Of a stretch of 64,000 bases of DNA, positions 22,636 to 33,889 are shown in pieces. Location: the NCBI RefSeq assembly GCF_033115175.1, contig NC_084836.1, forward strand, positions 70,417,297 through 70,481,296, read 5' to 3'. Source of the DNA: Lepus europaeus. Taxonomy: Eukaryota > Chordata > Mammalia > Lagomorpha > Leporidae. A model generated the notes under the pieces. That model saw only the letters and a list, made by a program, of their open reading frames with translations. It was not told where the DNA came from and did not search any database. Position numbers and translations under genes: made by a program. Position 1 is the first letter of the stretch. Each line of letters starts with the position of its first letter.

Positions 22636-23202
22636 GATCTGAGTGTGGCTCTGTACAAACACTTCCTTTCCTTGCGTGACGGGGAGACCTGCTCAGATGC
22701 CTTAGGAGATCTCCGTCTCCTCTGCTGTGACATAGACCCGGTGCTGGTGGCGCGAGCTGAAAAGGAGTGTCCTTTCCCGGATGCCTTGACCTTTGTCACC
22801 CTGGACTTCATGAATCAGAGGACCCGCAAGGCTCTCTTGAGTTCTTTCTTAAGCCAGTTTGGACGTTCGGTTTTCGACATCGGCTTCTGCATGTCCGTAA
22901 CCATGTGGATTCACCTGAATCACGGGGACCGTGGCCTGAGGGAGTTCCTGGCCCATCTCGCCTCCCTCTGCCGCTACCTCCTTGTGGAGCCGCAGCCCTG
23001 GAAGTGTTACCGGGCCGCCGCGCGGCGTCTGCGAAAGCTGGGACTCCATGACTTTGACCACTTCCAGTCCCTCACCATCCGAGGAGACATGGCCGGGCAG
23101 ATTGGGCAGATCCTGACCCAGGAGCACGGCATGGAGTTGGTATGCTGCTTCGGCAACACCAGTTGGGACCGCAGCCTCCTGCTCTTCCGGGCAAAACCAT
23201 AG
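22636..23202 (+). CDS. BCDIN3D: BCDIN3D exon 2 (catalytic core; early stop)
   Basis: This exon follows the acceptor TCCTCTAG and adds 188 codons (residues 80-267), completing the Bin3 methyltransferase fold. Visible motifs are CDIDPVLV (110-117), the acidic-loop residues of the SAM pocket; LDFMNQRTRK (135-144); FDIGFCMSVTMWIHLNHGD (159-177); and the late LLVEPQPWKCYRAAARRLRK block (194-213), typical of Bin3 proteins. The predicted protein is 267 residues, about 25 short of the roughly 290 I recall for mammalian BCDIN3D, because TAG at 23200-23202 follows FRAKP. The frame after that stop stays open for another 22 codons and still resembles the family tail. The catalytic core is intact, so the gene looks functional with a shortened C-terminus. 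There is a single intron of 3.6 kb. Confidence 0.94.
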   Translation, partial: DLSVALYKHFLSLRDGETCSDALGDLRLLCCDIDPVLVARAEKECPFPDALTFVTLDFMNQRTRKALLSSFLSQFGRSVFDIGFCMSVTMWIHLNHGDRGLREFLAHLASLCRYLLVEPQPWKCYRAAARRLRKLGLHDFDHFQSLTIRGDMAGQIGQILTQEHGMELVCCFGNTSWDRSLLLFRAKP

Positions 23203-24150
23203 ACTCATCCCACCCAGGATGTCCGGGAGAAGGGGGAGAAAAGGAACAGATTGAGATTCTGGAAGCACTAAGATGGGAGGGCAGGAAGACCCAAGACAGA
23301 GACAAGAGAGTTTTTATCCGGGGAATTGTGGCCGCTCTCCTTAGCCGTCAGGCAGCCTGGCAGAAGATTTGGCGGCAGTTCGAAGGTCTTTTTGATCAGA
23401 GGAATCGGTCTGTTCCTGTTGCTATGGAGGAGGATGAATCCATGAGACACTGAGCTGGGAAATCTAGATTGTGATAGCCCAGAAAGCGGTCCTAGTTGTA
23501 GAATATGGAAGACGCTGCTTTGGGGGTTCCTTATTTATAAAGATCAGAGCAGGGCTAGCCTTAGAACGTATCCATTCCTTGGATTCCTTAGATCTGTTCT
23601 GGATTTGCTAAGCCCACCTTTGGGCAGAACTTCACAATGGAACCTAGAACAAAGGGTCAATGGCCTGGCTGAAGTCAGGGTTTAGTAGGAAAAGAGTCTG
23701 ATCTTTCTAGAGCAGGTCGTCAGGCCCCTCCCGTACCCAGGCTTGCCACAGCAGTTACAGACAGTAGACAAGGTGCGTTGACTGGCATTTAAAAAGATAT
23801 TCCAGGGGCCAGCTCTGTAGTGCAGCAGGTTAAAGCCCCACTCTGCAGCATCATCATCCCATATGGGTGCTGGTTCGAGTCCCAGCTACTCCACTTCTGA
23901 TCCAGCTCTCTGCTATGGCCTGGGAAAGCAGTGGAAGATGGTCCAAGTGCTTGGGCTCCTGCACCCATGTGGGAGACCCAGAGCAGGCTCCTGGCTTTGG
24001 AATGGCTCAGCTCTGGCCGTTGCAGCCATCTGAGGAGTGAACCAGTGGATGGAAGACCTTTCTCTCTGCCTCTGCCTCTCTGTAACTCTACCTTTCAGAT
24101 ACATAAATAAATCTTTTAAAAATAAATAAAAATAAAAAGATATTCCAAAG
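23203..24150 (+). other. BCDIN3D: BCDIN3D 3' UTR, probable, ending in or near a SINE
   Basis: This sequence lies downstream of the BCDIN3D stop. The first 66 bases (23203-23268) still read as coding-like family tail. I found no AATAAA or ATTAAA between the stop and the SINE at 23805; the first AATAAA on this strand is at 24106-24111 in the SINE tail, followed by more in the A-rich tail. The true 3' end cannot be fixed from sequence alone. Confidence 0.5.
23805..24133 (+). mobile_element. CSINE downstream of BCDIN3D
   Basis: This is a full forward copy. The target duplication AAAAAGATATTCCA at 23791-23804 and 24134-24147 is perfect. Its tail supplies AATAAA at 24106. Confidence 0.95.
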
Positions 24151-24194
24151 ATTTAAATTGTGAACCCAAAGACAGTGCTTCAGGTCAGAGTAGG

Positions 24195-24300
24195 GCTTAT
24201 ATTGTTTTACTGGCGTAAAATGTTGAAAACATAAAGTTGACCATTTTTAATCATTTTTTCAGTATGTCATTCCGTGGCATTAAGTACATTCACAATGAGG
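24195..24300 (-). mobile_element. Short antisense L1 fragment
   Basis: CGTGGCATTAAGTACATTCA and its upstream context are typical of eroded antisense L1 3' sequence. Confidence 0.45.
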
Positions 24301-24689
24301 AATCTGCATTCACCAGGCACCGCAGGTGCATAGGCGGAAGTGGAGACACTGAGGGCTGATGGTTCCATCCCAGCGCCTCTCCATACTCTTGCTTGGGTGA
24401 GTTCTTCCACTCCCGTGCCTGTCACCAGTAGCTATATGCTAATGACCCCCCAAATGAATTTGGATTCCCATCTTCATGATTTTAGACTAATATTTTTCCT
24501 GTTTTATAATCCTAGCCACTCGAGAATTTTTTAGACATCTCAGCTTCAGCAGAGCTCCATAGCAAACTCATTACCCTCATTCTAAACCCAGTCGAAATCT
24601 CAGTTGATGGCATCCACTCCTGGTTCAGGCTGGAACCCTCTCTTGACTCTAACTTATATTCCTCATATGGAAGTAGAAAGTCCAATGAT

Positions 24690-25996
24690 TTCTACCAATG
24701 ACAAGTAAGCCCCATTGGTTTCAATCACGTCCCAGGGATCCGGTCCCTTCTCTGCCTTGCACCCAGTGTTTTTTTATCTGTGTGGCTGAAGGAGTAACAT
24801 CTTCCTGTTTCCGTGTCTGAATGAGCTAACAGACGTGAAGGTGTTTTGCAGAGTGTGGAGTGTTCAACAAACCTAAGGCCATACGAGTGACCGTAGAGGT
24901 CACAGAGTAAAGGTAGGCTCTCTGGGGATCTCAGTGGAGGAACACGTTGAGACCTGGTGACCCTGCTGAGTGTATTCTAATGTCACCCGCCACCAAGGCA
25001 GTGGACAAAGCACTGGGCTGGATCCCAGTGCCCCGAGGCATCTACAATTCCAATCTCGAGGAACCTGTCAGTGTTACCCTGAATAGCAACACTGGACTCT
25101 GCTGATGGGATTAAGAATTGAGGATGGTTAGATGAACCTGGATGAACCCTCACTGCAATCACACGTGACCTTGGAAGAGGACAACAGAGGGAGATTTGGC
25201 CACGGAAGTAGATGGGAGACAGAAGCAAGAGGCTGGGTGATGTGAGGAAGGGTGGCTTGCCAAGGGGTTCAGGAGGCTTCTGGAAGTTACAGGAAATGCA
25301 TTCTCCCCTGGGACCTCGCAGAAGGCACACAGCACCTGGCCTTTACACGGTTGACCTTGAGAACTTTCAGAGAATAGATCTGTGCTCTTTGAAACACCCC
25401 TGGGTTTGTGGTGTTCTGTTCCAGCTGTAACAGGAAACACAGGAGCTCAGGCCAAACTACATACCTGGCAGAAAATGGCCCCCAGTGACCAAAAGACACT
25501 CAGGGGCTCCATCTGTGTGATTAACCAAGAAATCTCTAGCCACCAACAGCTTTAAGAGATGATTCAGTATGGAGCCTGACCTGCTCCCTAGTAGCATTCT
25601 ATTGGCTGAGCAGTTACCTGAGCTGTTGGGAAAAGCTGCCGCTTTCCAAGTCTGCGACAGTTAATTCTGAAGATGAGTAACCCTCACACACTGGCCCATG
25701 AGAGCCCTTGGAGACAGAATATCTTTGGCTCCAAGCAAAGATCATCTTACTTATCTTGAAACCAGCCTTGTTTAGGAGCCAAACCAAGCATTATAGTCCT
25801 GAAAATATGTCAGCTTTTTAAAAAATATACCTTATGTAATCCACATATATCCAAAATATTATCATTTCAATGTATGGCCAATATAAAAATGACGCATAAA
25901 AATTATTCTCTTAGGCTAAGTCTTACCAGGTCTGCATTTTCCACCTAGAGCTCATCTCAACTTGGAGCAGCCACACTTTAGATGCTCATGTGGCTC
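24690..25996. other. Intergenic, with a probable ancient repeat at 24960-25445
   Basis: Phrases such as GGGAGATTTGGCCACGGAAG and GGTTTGTGGTGTTCTGTTCC resemble a common old placental interspersed repeat whose family I cannot assign. The remainder is unrecognised. Confidence 0.4.
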
Positions 25997-26009
25997 GTGC
26001 ATGTATTTT

Positions 26010-26342
26010 ATTTTATTTTTTTTTTTGACAGGCAGAGTGGATAGTGAGAGAGAGAGACAGAGAGAAAGGTCTTCCTTTGCTGTTGGTTCACCCTCCAATG
26101 GCCACTGCGGCCGGCACACCGCGCTGATCTGAAGCCAGGAGCCAGGTGCTTATCCTGGTCTCCCATGGGGTGCAGGGCCCAAGGACTTGGGCCATCCTCC
26201 ACTGCACTCCCGGGCCATAGCAGAGAGCTGGCCTGGAAGAGGGGCAACCGGGACAGAATCCGGCGCCCCGACCGGGACTAGAACCCCATGTGCCAGCGCC
26301 GCAAGGCGGAGGATTAGCCTATTGAGCCGCAGCGCTGGCTTT
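26010..26342 (-). mobile_element. CSINE type B
   Basis: This is a full reverse type B copy with a perfect target duplication GTGCATGTATTTT at 25997-26009 and 26343-26355. Confidence 0.95.
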
Positions 26343-26380
26343 GTGCATGTATTTTGATAGTGAATCAGGAAGTATTTTGT

Positions 26381-26680
26381 CAGGGGTAGATGTTATGGTA
26401 CAGTGGCTTAAGCTGCCACTTAGAAAGCTGCATCCCATATCCGTGTGCCCGGAATAAAGTCCCACCTCTGCTTTAATCCAGCATCCTGCTAACGTTCCTA
26501 GAAAGTAGCAGAGGATGGCTGAAGTGGCTAGGCCTTTGCCACCCAGGTGGGAGACCCAGCTGGAATCCCTAGCTGCTGGCTTTGGCCCGGGCCAACCGTG
26601 GCTGTTTCAGGCATTCAGGGAGTGGACCAGAAGATGGAAAATCAATCATGTCTCTGTGTTTCAAATAAATAAATAAGAAG
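26381..26680 (+). mobile_element. CSINE, diverged
   Basis: This is a forward copy from GTAGATGTTATGGTACAG to CAAATAAATAAATAAG. Confidence 0.82.
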
Positions 26681-26837
26681 CATTTTATCAAATGCCTTCC
26701 ATATACCCAGCATGCTTTTAGCAGCTTTGGGAGTTAAGGGAAGGGTAGATTAAACAACCCCAAACTTCTGAAGGTTGTGTTTGACTTATTCAGCAAATAC
26801 TCAGATGTTAAGGAGGAAAAGAGCTTTCAAAAAAAGC

Positions 26838-27135
26838 CTGGCCAGTGTTGTGGCACAGCAGGTTAAGCCACCAGCTGTGATGCTGGCATCCCATATGAGT
26901 ACCTGTTCCACTTTTAATTCAGCTCCCTGTTAATGCACCTGTGAAAGCAGTGGAAGATGACGCAAGTGCTTGGGGCCCCTGCCACCCATGTGGGAGACCC
27001 AGATGGAGTTCTTGGCTCCTGGCTTCCAGCCTAGCCCAGCCCTGGCTGTTGCAGCCATTTGAGAGTGAACCAATGGATGGACAATCTCTCACCACCCCCT
27101 CTCTGTAACTCTGCCCCTCAAAAATAAATCTCAAA
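26838..27135 (+). mobile_element. CSINE
   Basis: This is a forward copy from CCTGGCCAGTGTTGTGG to a short AAAAATAAATCTC tail. Confidence 0.87.
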
Positions 27136-27805
27136 AAAGAACAGTCTGTGTGGACATGGAAGAGTTTTGGGGGATGTGGGCCTTAAGCTGTCTCTAAAAG
27201 AAATGTTGCTTTGGGAACAGTGGAGAAAAAGAATGGAGCATCCCTGTGAGCCCAGGCACCTGTTGGCAAGGCACGTAGGCGTGGACGCTTTGTACACTGA
27301 GAACAGTCAGCAGTGGCTGGCCCAAAACAAGGACCTCATGCTGGGCAAGAGAAGTAGTGATGAACTTTGCCACTTACGTAGATTCTAAGTAGGATATTTA
27401 TCAGCAAAGAGGAAGCTATAAGCAGACCAAAGAATAAAAGTAATTTTTTTAAGATGGACTAGTTTCCAAGGAAGCAAAAAAAAAAAAAAAAGCCCAAAGT
27501 GATAAGCAAAAACAAACAAAAAAATGACTTTGACTGCACAAGGAAAAACAACCAAAAGCCAATGAAATTGCATGACAGACTGCCATCCAGAAAAAGTGTG
27601 TGTGAATCGTGTGACAAAATGGCTAATTTCATCATAGTAAAGACAAACTCATAAAAGTATCAGAAAAGAAGACATTCACAGGAACCAGTGGCATATAAGC
27701 ACCTGAAAGGTTGTCTCTTCTTATTTCTTAACTACGCGCATATAAAAATAATGAAAGCATTTCATCACTTAATTCAGTATTCATAGATTACTTCAACAGT
27801 AATGA
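27136..27805. other. AT-rich intergenic sequence
   Basis: It has an A-run at about 27477-27491. No gene was recognised. Confidence 0.5.
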
Positions 27806-28448
27806 TGGGTGAGGGCAGACTAGTACAGTGGTTAAGATGAGATGCTGCATCCCATATTGTGGTGCCTAGCTTTGAGTTCTGCTTCTACTTTTTTTTTTTT
27901 TTTAAAGATTTTATTTATTTATTTGAGAGGTAGAGTTACAGACAGTGAGAGGGAGAGACAGAGAGAAAGGTCTTCCATCCATTGGTTCACTCCCCAGATG
28001 GCCACAATGGCCGGAGCTGTGCCGATCCAAAGCCAGGAGCCAGGTGCTTCTTCCTTGTCTCCCAAGCAGGTGCAGGGCCCCAAGGACTTGAACCATCATC
28101 TACTACTTTCCCAGGCCACAGCAGAGCGCTGGATTAGAAGAGGAGCAGCCAGGACTCGAACCGGCATCCATATGGGATGCCAGCACTGCAGGTGGAGGAT
28201 TAACCTGCTGCGCCACAGCGCCGGCCCCTGGCTCTACATCTGATCCCAGCTGTCTGCTAATGCCCTCTCTGGGAAGCAGCAGGTGATAGTGCAAATGCTT
28301 GGGTCCCTGCCATCCACATGGAAGACCTGGATTAAGCGCTACACTCCTACCTTCAGCCTGGCCTAGCCCCAGCTCTGCACGCATTTGGAGAGTGAACCAG
28401 CAAATGGAAGTTCTCTCTGTCTCTCTCTGCTTTGCAAATTAATGAATT
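27806..28448 (+). mobile_element. CSINE split by a reverse CSINE
   Basis: The head at 27806-27888 and the remainder at 28228-28448 (CTCTACATCTGATCCC and onward) form one older forward element. Confidence 0.82.
27889..28227 (-). mobile_element. CSINE nested in another CSINE
   Basis: This full reverse copy ends CTGCGCCACAGCGCCGGCCCC and interrupts the outer element. Confidence 0.92.
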
Positions 28449-28573
28449 GTTTCTAAATTGGTGACGAGAATACAGGAAAATAGATATTCTTGTACCTTGT
28501 TAGTGGGAATGTAAATTAGTATGGCTGTTTTGAAAGGTCATTTGCCAGTACTCATCGAAATGTATACTGTAGT
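28449..28573 (+). mobile_element. Short sense L1 ORF2-end fragment
   Basis: TTGTTAGTGGGAATGTAAAT and the following bases match the L1 ORF2 3' end in sense orientation. It is interrupted by the next SINE. Confidence 0.5.
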
Positions 28574-28892
28574 GATGGGCAGTTAGCCTAGCAGTTAAGA
28601 TGCTTGTGTCAGTGCTGGTGTGGTGGTTAAGCTGCTGTTTGCGACGTTGGCATCCTTTATCAGAGTGTCAGTTTGGGCCCCAGCACCTCCACTTGTGATC
28701 CAATATTCCTGCTAATGGCCCGGGAAGACGGCAGAAGATGGCCCAAGTACTTGGGCTCCTGCTACCCATGTAGGAGACCCGGATGGTGTTCTGGGCAGGC
28801 ATTTTGGGAGTAGACCAGTGAATGGGAGAGCTCTGTTTCTATCCCTCTCTCCCCCCAACACATTTCAAATAAAGTAAATTAATTTAAAAAAA
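28574..28892 (+). mobile_element. CSINE with doubled head
   Basis: A head scrap (GGGCAGTTAGCCTAGCAG) precedes a second head at about 28606 and a full, diverged body. Confidence 0.78.
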
Positions 28893-29002
28893 TAAAAATA
28901 AAAATATACATAGATGGTAATAAAACAGCTAAAAAAACCCCAAAGAATTGAGAGTATAAACATATCTGGCAATATCAAAGGATAAATCAAAAAGTTAGAA
29001 TG

Positions 29003-29180
29003 GGATCAGGAATTTGGCACAGCGTTCAGATGCTGCTTGGAATGCCCGCATCCCATATCAGAGTGGCTGGGTTCAAGTCTCAACTCCACTCGGGATTCCA
29101 GCTTCCTGCTAAGACACACCCTGGGAGGCTGGTGATCGCTCACGTAGCCCTACCCCAATGGGAGACCCGGATGGAATGCT
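29003..29180 (+). mobile_element. CSINE, 3' truncated
   Basis: This is a diverged forward copy that ends after GGGAGACCCGGATGGAATG. Confidence 0.72.
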
Positions 29181-29861
29181 CCAATCTGCTTTGTACCTCT
29201 TTCTCACAATCCTTCAGAATCGGGTTTTGCCACAGCCTCCCGTGATGTGTGGCCACAGTCAGCAGGGACATCCTTGTGCTGGTCCAGCTGGACCTCAGCA
29301 GCACTGGGAACTAGCTAGTCCTTTTGGTCTACTTGGTCTTTCCCAGTCTTTGGTGACAGCGTTTCCTTTTCTTTCTCCAGAGTTGGTGCTCCTTGGACTG
29401 TTCCAGTCCTTTTCCTTGTCTCCATGAATGATGATAACCACTGCCTGGCTTCTGTGAGCACCAGTGCTCTGACGACTCACCCAACACTTCTCTCTAACCC
29501 AGCCTTCACCTACACCATGCATTTCCACCCCCTGCGCGCAGAAAACGATGACGTTTGCTGTACCGCAGGAGGCAGTCCAGCGGAACCAAGGCTGCCGTGT
29601 TTCCTAGGGAGCACGCACTGCCCTGAGAACTGAAAGGGCTGATAAGCAGTGGGCACAGCTGTGACCGCCCTGGGCACAACAGTTGGGGAGCTCTGACCTC
29701 TTTCTGCCCGGATGCCCTCTGGGCATCTCAGTGTGAACATGTTAAGAAGGTAGCGCGTCACTTCCTCCAGTGGTTTTCTATTTCAGTGAGTAGTCCTACT
29801 GTCTCAGGCCTCTGCTTTCCTCCACTTCTTATCCCAAGATCTGTTGTCTCTACTTTTTATT
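29181..29861. other. Unassigned intergenic sequence
   Basis: Nothing was recognised. Confidence 0.5.
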
Positions 29862-30196
29862 TTTTTTAAAGAGTTATTTATTTGAAAGGCAGAGTTACAG
29901 AGAGGCAGAGGCAGAGAGAGAAAGAGAAACAAAGAGATCTTCCATCTGCTGGTTCACTCTCCAGATGGCTGCAATGGCCAGAGCTGGGCTGATCTGAAGT
30001 CAGGAACCAGGAACTTCTTCCGTGTCTCCCACGTGGGCAAAGAGGCGCAAGGACTTGGGCCATCTTCCACTGCTTTCCCAGGCCATAGCAGAGACATGGA
30101 TAGGAACTGGAGCTGCTGGGATTTGAACTGGCGCCCATATGGGATACCGGCACTGCAGGAGGCAGCTTTACCTGCTACACCACAGCACCAGCCCCT
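29862..30196 (-). mobile_element. CSINE
   Basis: This is a full reverse copy ending CACCACAGCACCAGCCCC. Confidence 0.92.
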
Positions 30197-30706
30197 CTAC
30201 TCTTATTTATATCATGAAGTCATCCCTTCTCCATTTACCAGACCACATAGTTTCTCCTTTTCGCCCTTAGTTGCTGCAAAAACTGACGTCAATCCTGCTC
30301 TTTCTTTTCTCCATACTGCAACCACAGCAGTCTGTAAAATGAAAATACGAGTATGCCACCCGCCTGCTTAAAACCACCCAAAGTCCCTGCAGTCATGTGC
30401 AATATGATCTTCCCACTGCTGACCTTTCCAGTCACTGCTCAGCCTACCCCAGGTGAGCTCCACACTGAGTGCAGTGCCCTGGGTAACACTCAGTAAAATG
30501 TAGATGATGGAAAGGGAATTTAAAGGGGGGGGGGGTTTCAAGGAGTTGAGCAGATCCATTGTGTTTGTGCCCACGTAGGGGTTTTCAGAGCACGTGTTGG
30601 CAGTGCTGTCAGAATCCAAGGAACATGGCCATCCCATGTAGACTCAAGCAGTGGGGGCAAGGATCGGTTCTCATTCAGCAAACAGATCAAACATTAACCA
30701 GCCCCA

Positions 30707-31068
30707 GGGCCGGCACTGTGCCATAGTGAGTTAAGCCACCACCTGCAGTGCCAGCATCCCATATGGGTGCCAGTTCAAGACCCAGCTGCTCTATTTCTGA
30801 TCCAGCTCTCTGCTGTAGCCTGGGAAAGCAGTAGAAGATGGCCCAAGTCCTTGGGCCCCTACACCCATGTAGGAGAACCGGAAGAAGTTCCTGGCTCCTG
30901 GCTTCAGATCAGTACAGCACCGGCCATTGCGGCCAACTGGGGAGAGAACCAGTGGATGGAAGACCTGTGTGTGTGTGTGTGTGTCTGTCTGTCTGTCTGT
31001 CTACCTCTCTTTGTAACTTTGTCATTCAAATAAATAAAATAAATCTCTAAAGATTAAAAAAAAAAAAA
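30707..31068 (+). mobile_element. CSINE with TG and TCTG microsatellite
   Basis: This is a full forward copy. Its CT region has become (TG)n followed by (TCTG)n at 30966-31001. TTAACCAGC flanks both sides. Confidence 0.92.
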
Positions 31069-31136
31069 TTAACCAGCTCCTTTCCTCCTCTTCTGGAGCA
31101 TGGAAGGCATCAGGACTTCACTCATGACTCAATCCA

Positions 31137-31447
31137 GGGGCCGGCGCTGTGGCGTGGTGGGTAAAGCTGCTCCTTGCCACCCCAGGATCTCATTTTGGAG
31201 TGCTGGATTGAGTCCTGGCTGTTCCACTTCTGGTCCGAAGGCAGCAGAGGATAGCCCAAGTACTTGGGCCTCTGCCACCCACCCATGTGGGAGACCAGGA
31301 TGGAATTCCTGGCTCCTGGCTTCAGCCTGGCCCAGAGATGGCTGTTGTGGCCATTTGGGGAGTGAACCAGCAGATGGAAAACCTTGATTTCTGTCTCCCT
31401 CTCACTCTGTCACTCTGTGTTTCAAATAAATGAATTTTTAAAATCTT
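31137..31447 (+). mobile_element. CSINE
   Basis: This is a forward copy from GGGGCCGGCGCTGTGG to CAAATAAATGAATTTTT. Confidence 0.9.
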
Positions 31448-32420
31448 TTTTTAATCCCACCTGGGGATTAGTAAAATGTTTTAAGAGTCCAGTTACCATC
31501 TTTAATATCTGATTCAGGAGTTCCAACTTTGAGTCAGTCGATCCACCAGTGTAAACACAGTGGCTACAGGGTCAGCCTCTGAGGAATGAAGATGCCTCAA
31601 ACTGTATGAATGACCCCATAGTCTGGATGCACTGATGTGAGCCGTGTGGGGGTGGTTCTCTGAGCTCATCCACCTGTCACTCACCAGCGCTACATGTACA
31701 GTACTGGCTCGCTACCAATAGCTTGCAGCTACCAAACATCTAAGAGGCCTCACTGGTATTGTAACAGCAGAGACAGTTCAAGTGAAGAACAATGTATGAT
31801 TTGTGGTATGCACAAGGGTGGAGATTCAACTCGGGGACTTGTGCGGAAGTTTTAATGACTTAAGAGAATACTAGCACTGGGAATGAAGCCTCCTCTGAGA
31901 CAGAAGAGGAGCTGGGGAGCAATGGTAACTACACTTCTTTCACCTCGTGCCAGTGAGGATGAAGGTCGTGGAGCATAGAGAATCTGCCAGAAATCTAAAT
32001 GCCTAAGCCAGCAAGTGTGCAAGAGCCTAGTGCAGAGATCCCGGCTATGTTTGTTAACCAAGGCTAAACATGAATGAAAAGTTAAAAAAAAAAAAATACC
32101 CAATGTTCTGTGTGCTTCAAAAGACCTGTTATTGGAAAATACCCCAAAATAGTTAAATGCCTAGCAGACTTGTAAGGCTTTTCCACCCCAAGGCCTGGGG
32201 GGGTGCAACAGCTGCAATGAAGTGGTATTGGTCTTCCAAACCTTCTGAGGAAATTGTGTAATTTTTGTCATAACCCCAGGACTGGGCCACTGATTCCTAC
32301 TCCACGAATCAGAATGATCGAATGAACAAGTATCAATGCTGTAGGCTTTTGGAGATGCCACTGTCATTAGGAAATATGGGGTGGGGGGAAGAGAAATGGA
32401 AACGTAAATGATTTCCACCA
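31448..32420. other. Unassigned intergenic sequence
   Basis: A 13-base A-run at about 32082-32095 could be the tail of an unrecognised retroposed sequence. Confidence 0.4.
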
Positions 32421-32720
32421 GGGGTGGGCACTTGGCCTAATGGTTAAGATGCCTGCACCCGTATCAGAGCGCCTGAGGCAGTGCCCGGCTCTGGCTCCTG
32501 ATGGAAGCCTTCTTGCATTAGCACACTCTAGGAGACAGTGGTGATGGCTCAAGCAGTTGGGTTCCTGCCACCCACGTGGGAAAACTGGTTTGAGTTCCTG
32601 GCTCCTGGCTTTGGCCTGGCCCAGCCCCAGCTGTCACAGGCATTTTAGGAGTAAACTAGTGATGGGTGCTTTCTCTTTGTCTCTCTGCCTCTCAATTTGT
32701 TTCTTTCTTAATAGACTCAT
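32421..32720 (+). mobile_element. CSINE, old variant
   Basis: This is a diverged forward copy starting GGGTGGGCACTTGGCC. Confidence 0.75.
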
Positions 32721-32789
32721 CTTCTTATCTCAAATAATGGTCCTGTCTTTACAATCTTACATTGTCTCCTGATGGTGTCATCATTTTTA

Positions 32790-33024
32790 AAAGTGTTTAC
32801 TTACTCACTTTTATGTATTTGAAAGGCAGTGAGAGAGAGACACAGAGAAAGAGACAGAGACAGAGACAGCGAGAGAGATCTACCCATTGGTTCATTCCTC
32901 AAGTGCCTACAACAGCCAGGGCTGGGCCAGGTTGAAGCCAGGAGTCAGGAACTTCACCCTGGGCCTCCCATGTGGATGGCAGGGAACCAAGCAGTTGGGG
33001 CATCCTCTACTGCCTTCATCCTCA
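32790..33024 (-). mobile_element. CSINE, head missing
   Basis: This is the reverse tail and body, ending near GGGGCATCCTCTACTGCC. Confidence 0.78.
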
Positions 33025-33889
33025 TCTCCACACAAAATCTCCCATTAACTTCTGCTTCCCAGCCCTCAAGGGTGATTTGTTCACCGTCCCATACCAATAG
33101 CAATAATCTGTTCTTTCCTGCTTGAGTCTCTTTGTGTCCTCACTCTGCCTGAATCCTCTCTGACCTTCAAACCCCATTTTAAATAAGAAGCCTCCTTCAG
33201 AGACAAACTTAACCAACCCTAGCCAGTCTGAACACCTTATGTTCCCTGAGTTTCTGTGTTCCCTCTGCGGACGAACACACTTTAAATCACATCCCGTGAA
33301 CACCCGCAACAGAAGCAAGTTTAATACAATGGGCAGACCGTGCCCAGGGATCCCTTGTATTTTCCTGTGGAACCCAGTTCAGAACCTGCACTGCCTAACC
33401 TGTAGGTACACTGCATGTCGGTCGGGACATTATGGTATCCAAAGATGCTTAGGAACAAATGAGAATGGGATGCAGGGGGCCTCCGAAAGGGGCCTTCGTG
33501 CGCTTCTGGTTTTCTGCAGGTGGTTGGGACTGGTCCCCCACTGCTATAGAAACAAGGCTGCATCCTTTTTCTGCCCAGCCCTCCCCCCCCAAAGCAGCGA
33601 GGACACGGCCAGCAGAGCTCTCGGAAGAGCGGAGCCTGATCCTAGCGCCCCGTTTTCCACATTACTCCGGGAAGACCCAATCCTCGCAGCGGAACAAGGA
33701 GGCGGGAGCGTTTAAGGCCAAGGAGGCACTCCAACCTCTTCCCCAGGATTTACACCCAACACGTATGCAGGAAGGCAAATTACCAACACTACAGACACAC
33801 GTGCACGCCCAGCCCCACAGAGGCAGACGCGCATGCCTGCGTGCCCACCCGCCCCGACTTAGTTTGCTTTGCTCTGGACGCCCCCGTTG
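33025..33889. other. Sequence upstream of the NCKAP5L CpG island
   Basis: GC content rises toward the island. No exon was recognised. Confidence 0.5.

Noticed and set aside
31860-32095. Processed pseudogene ending in an A-run
   Set aside because: No recognisable coding text ahead of the A-run and no clear target duplication. Left as unassigned.
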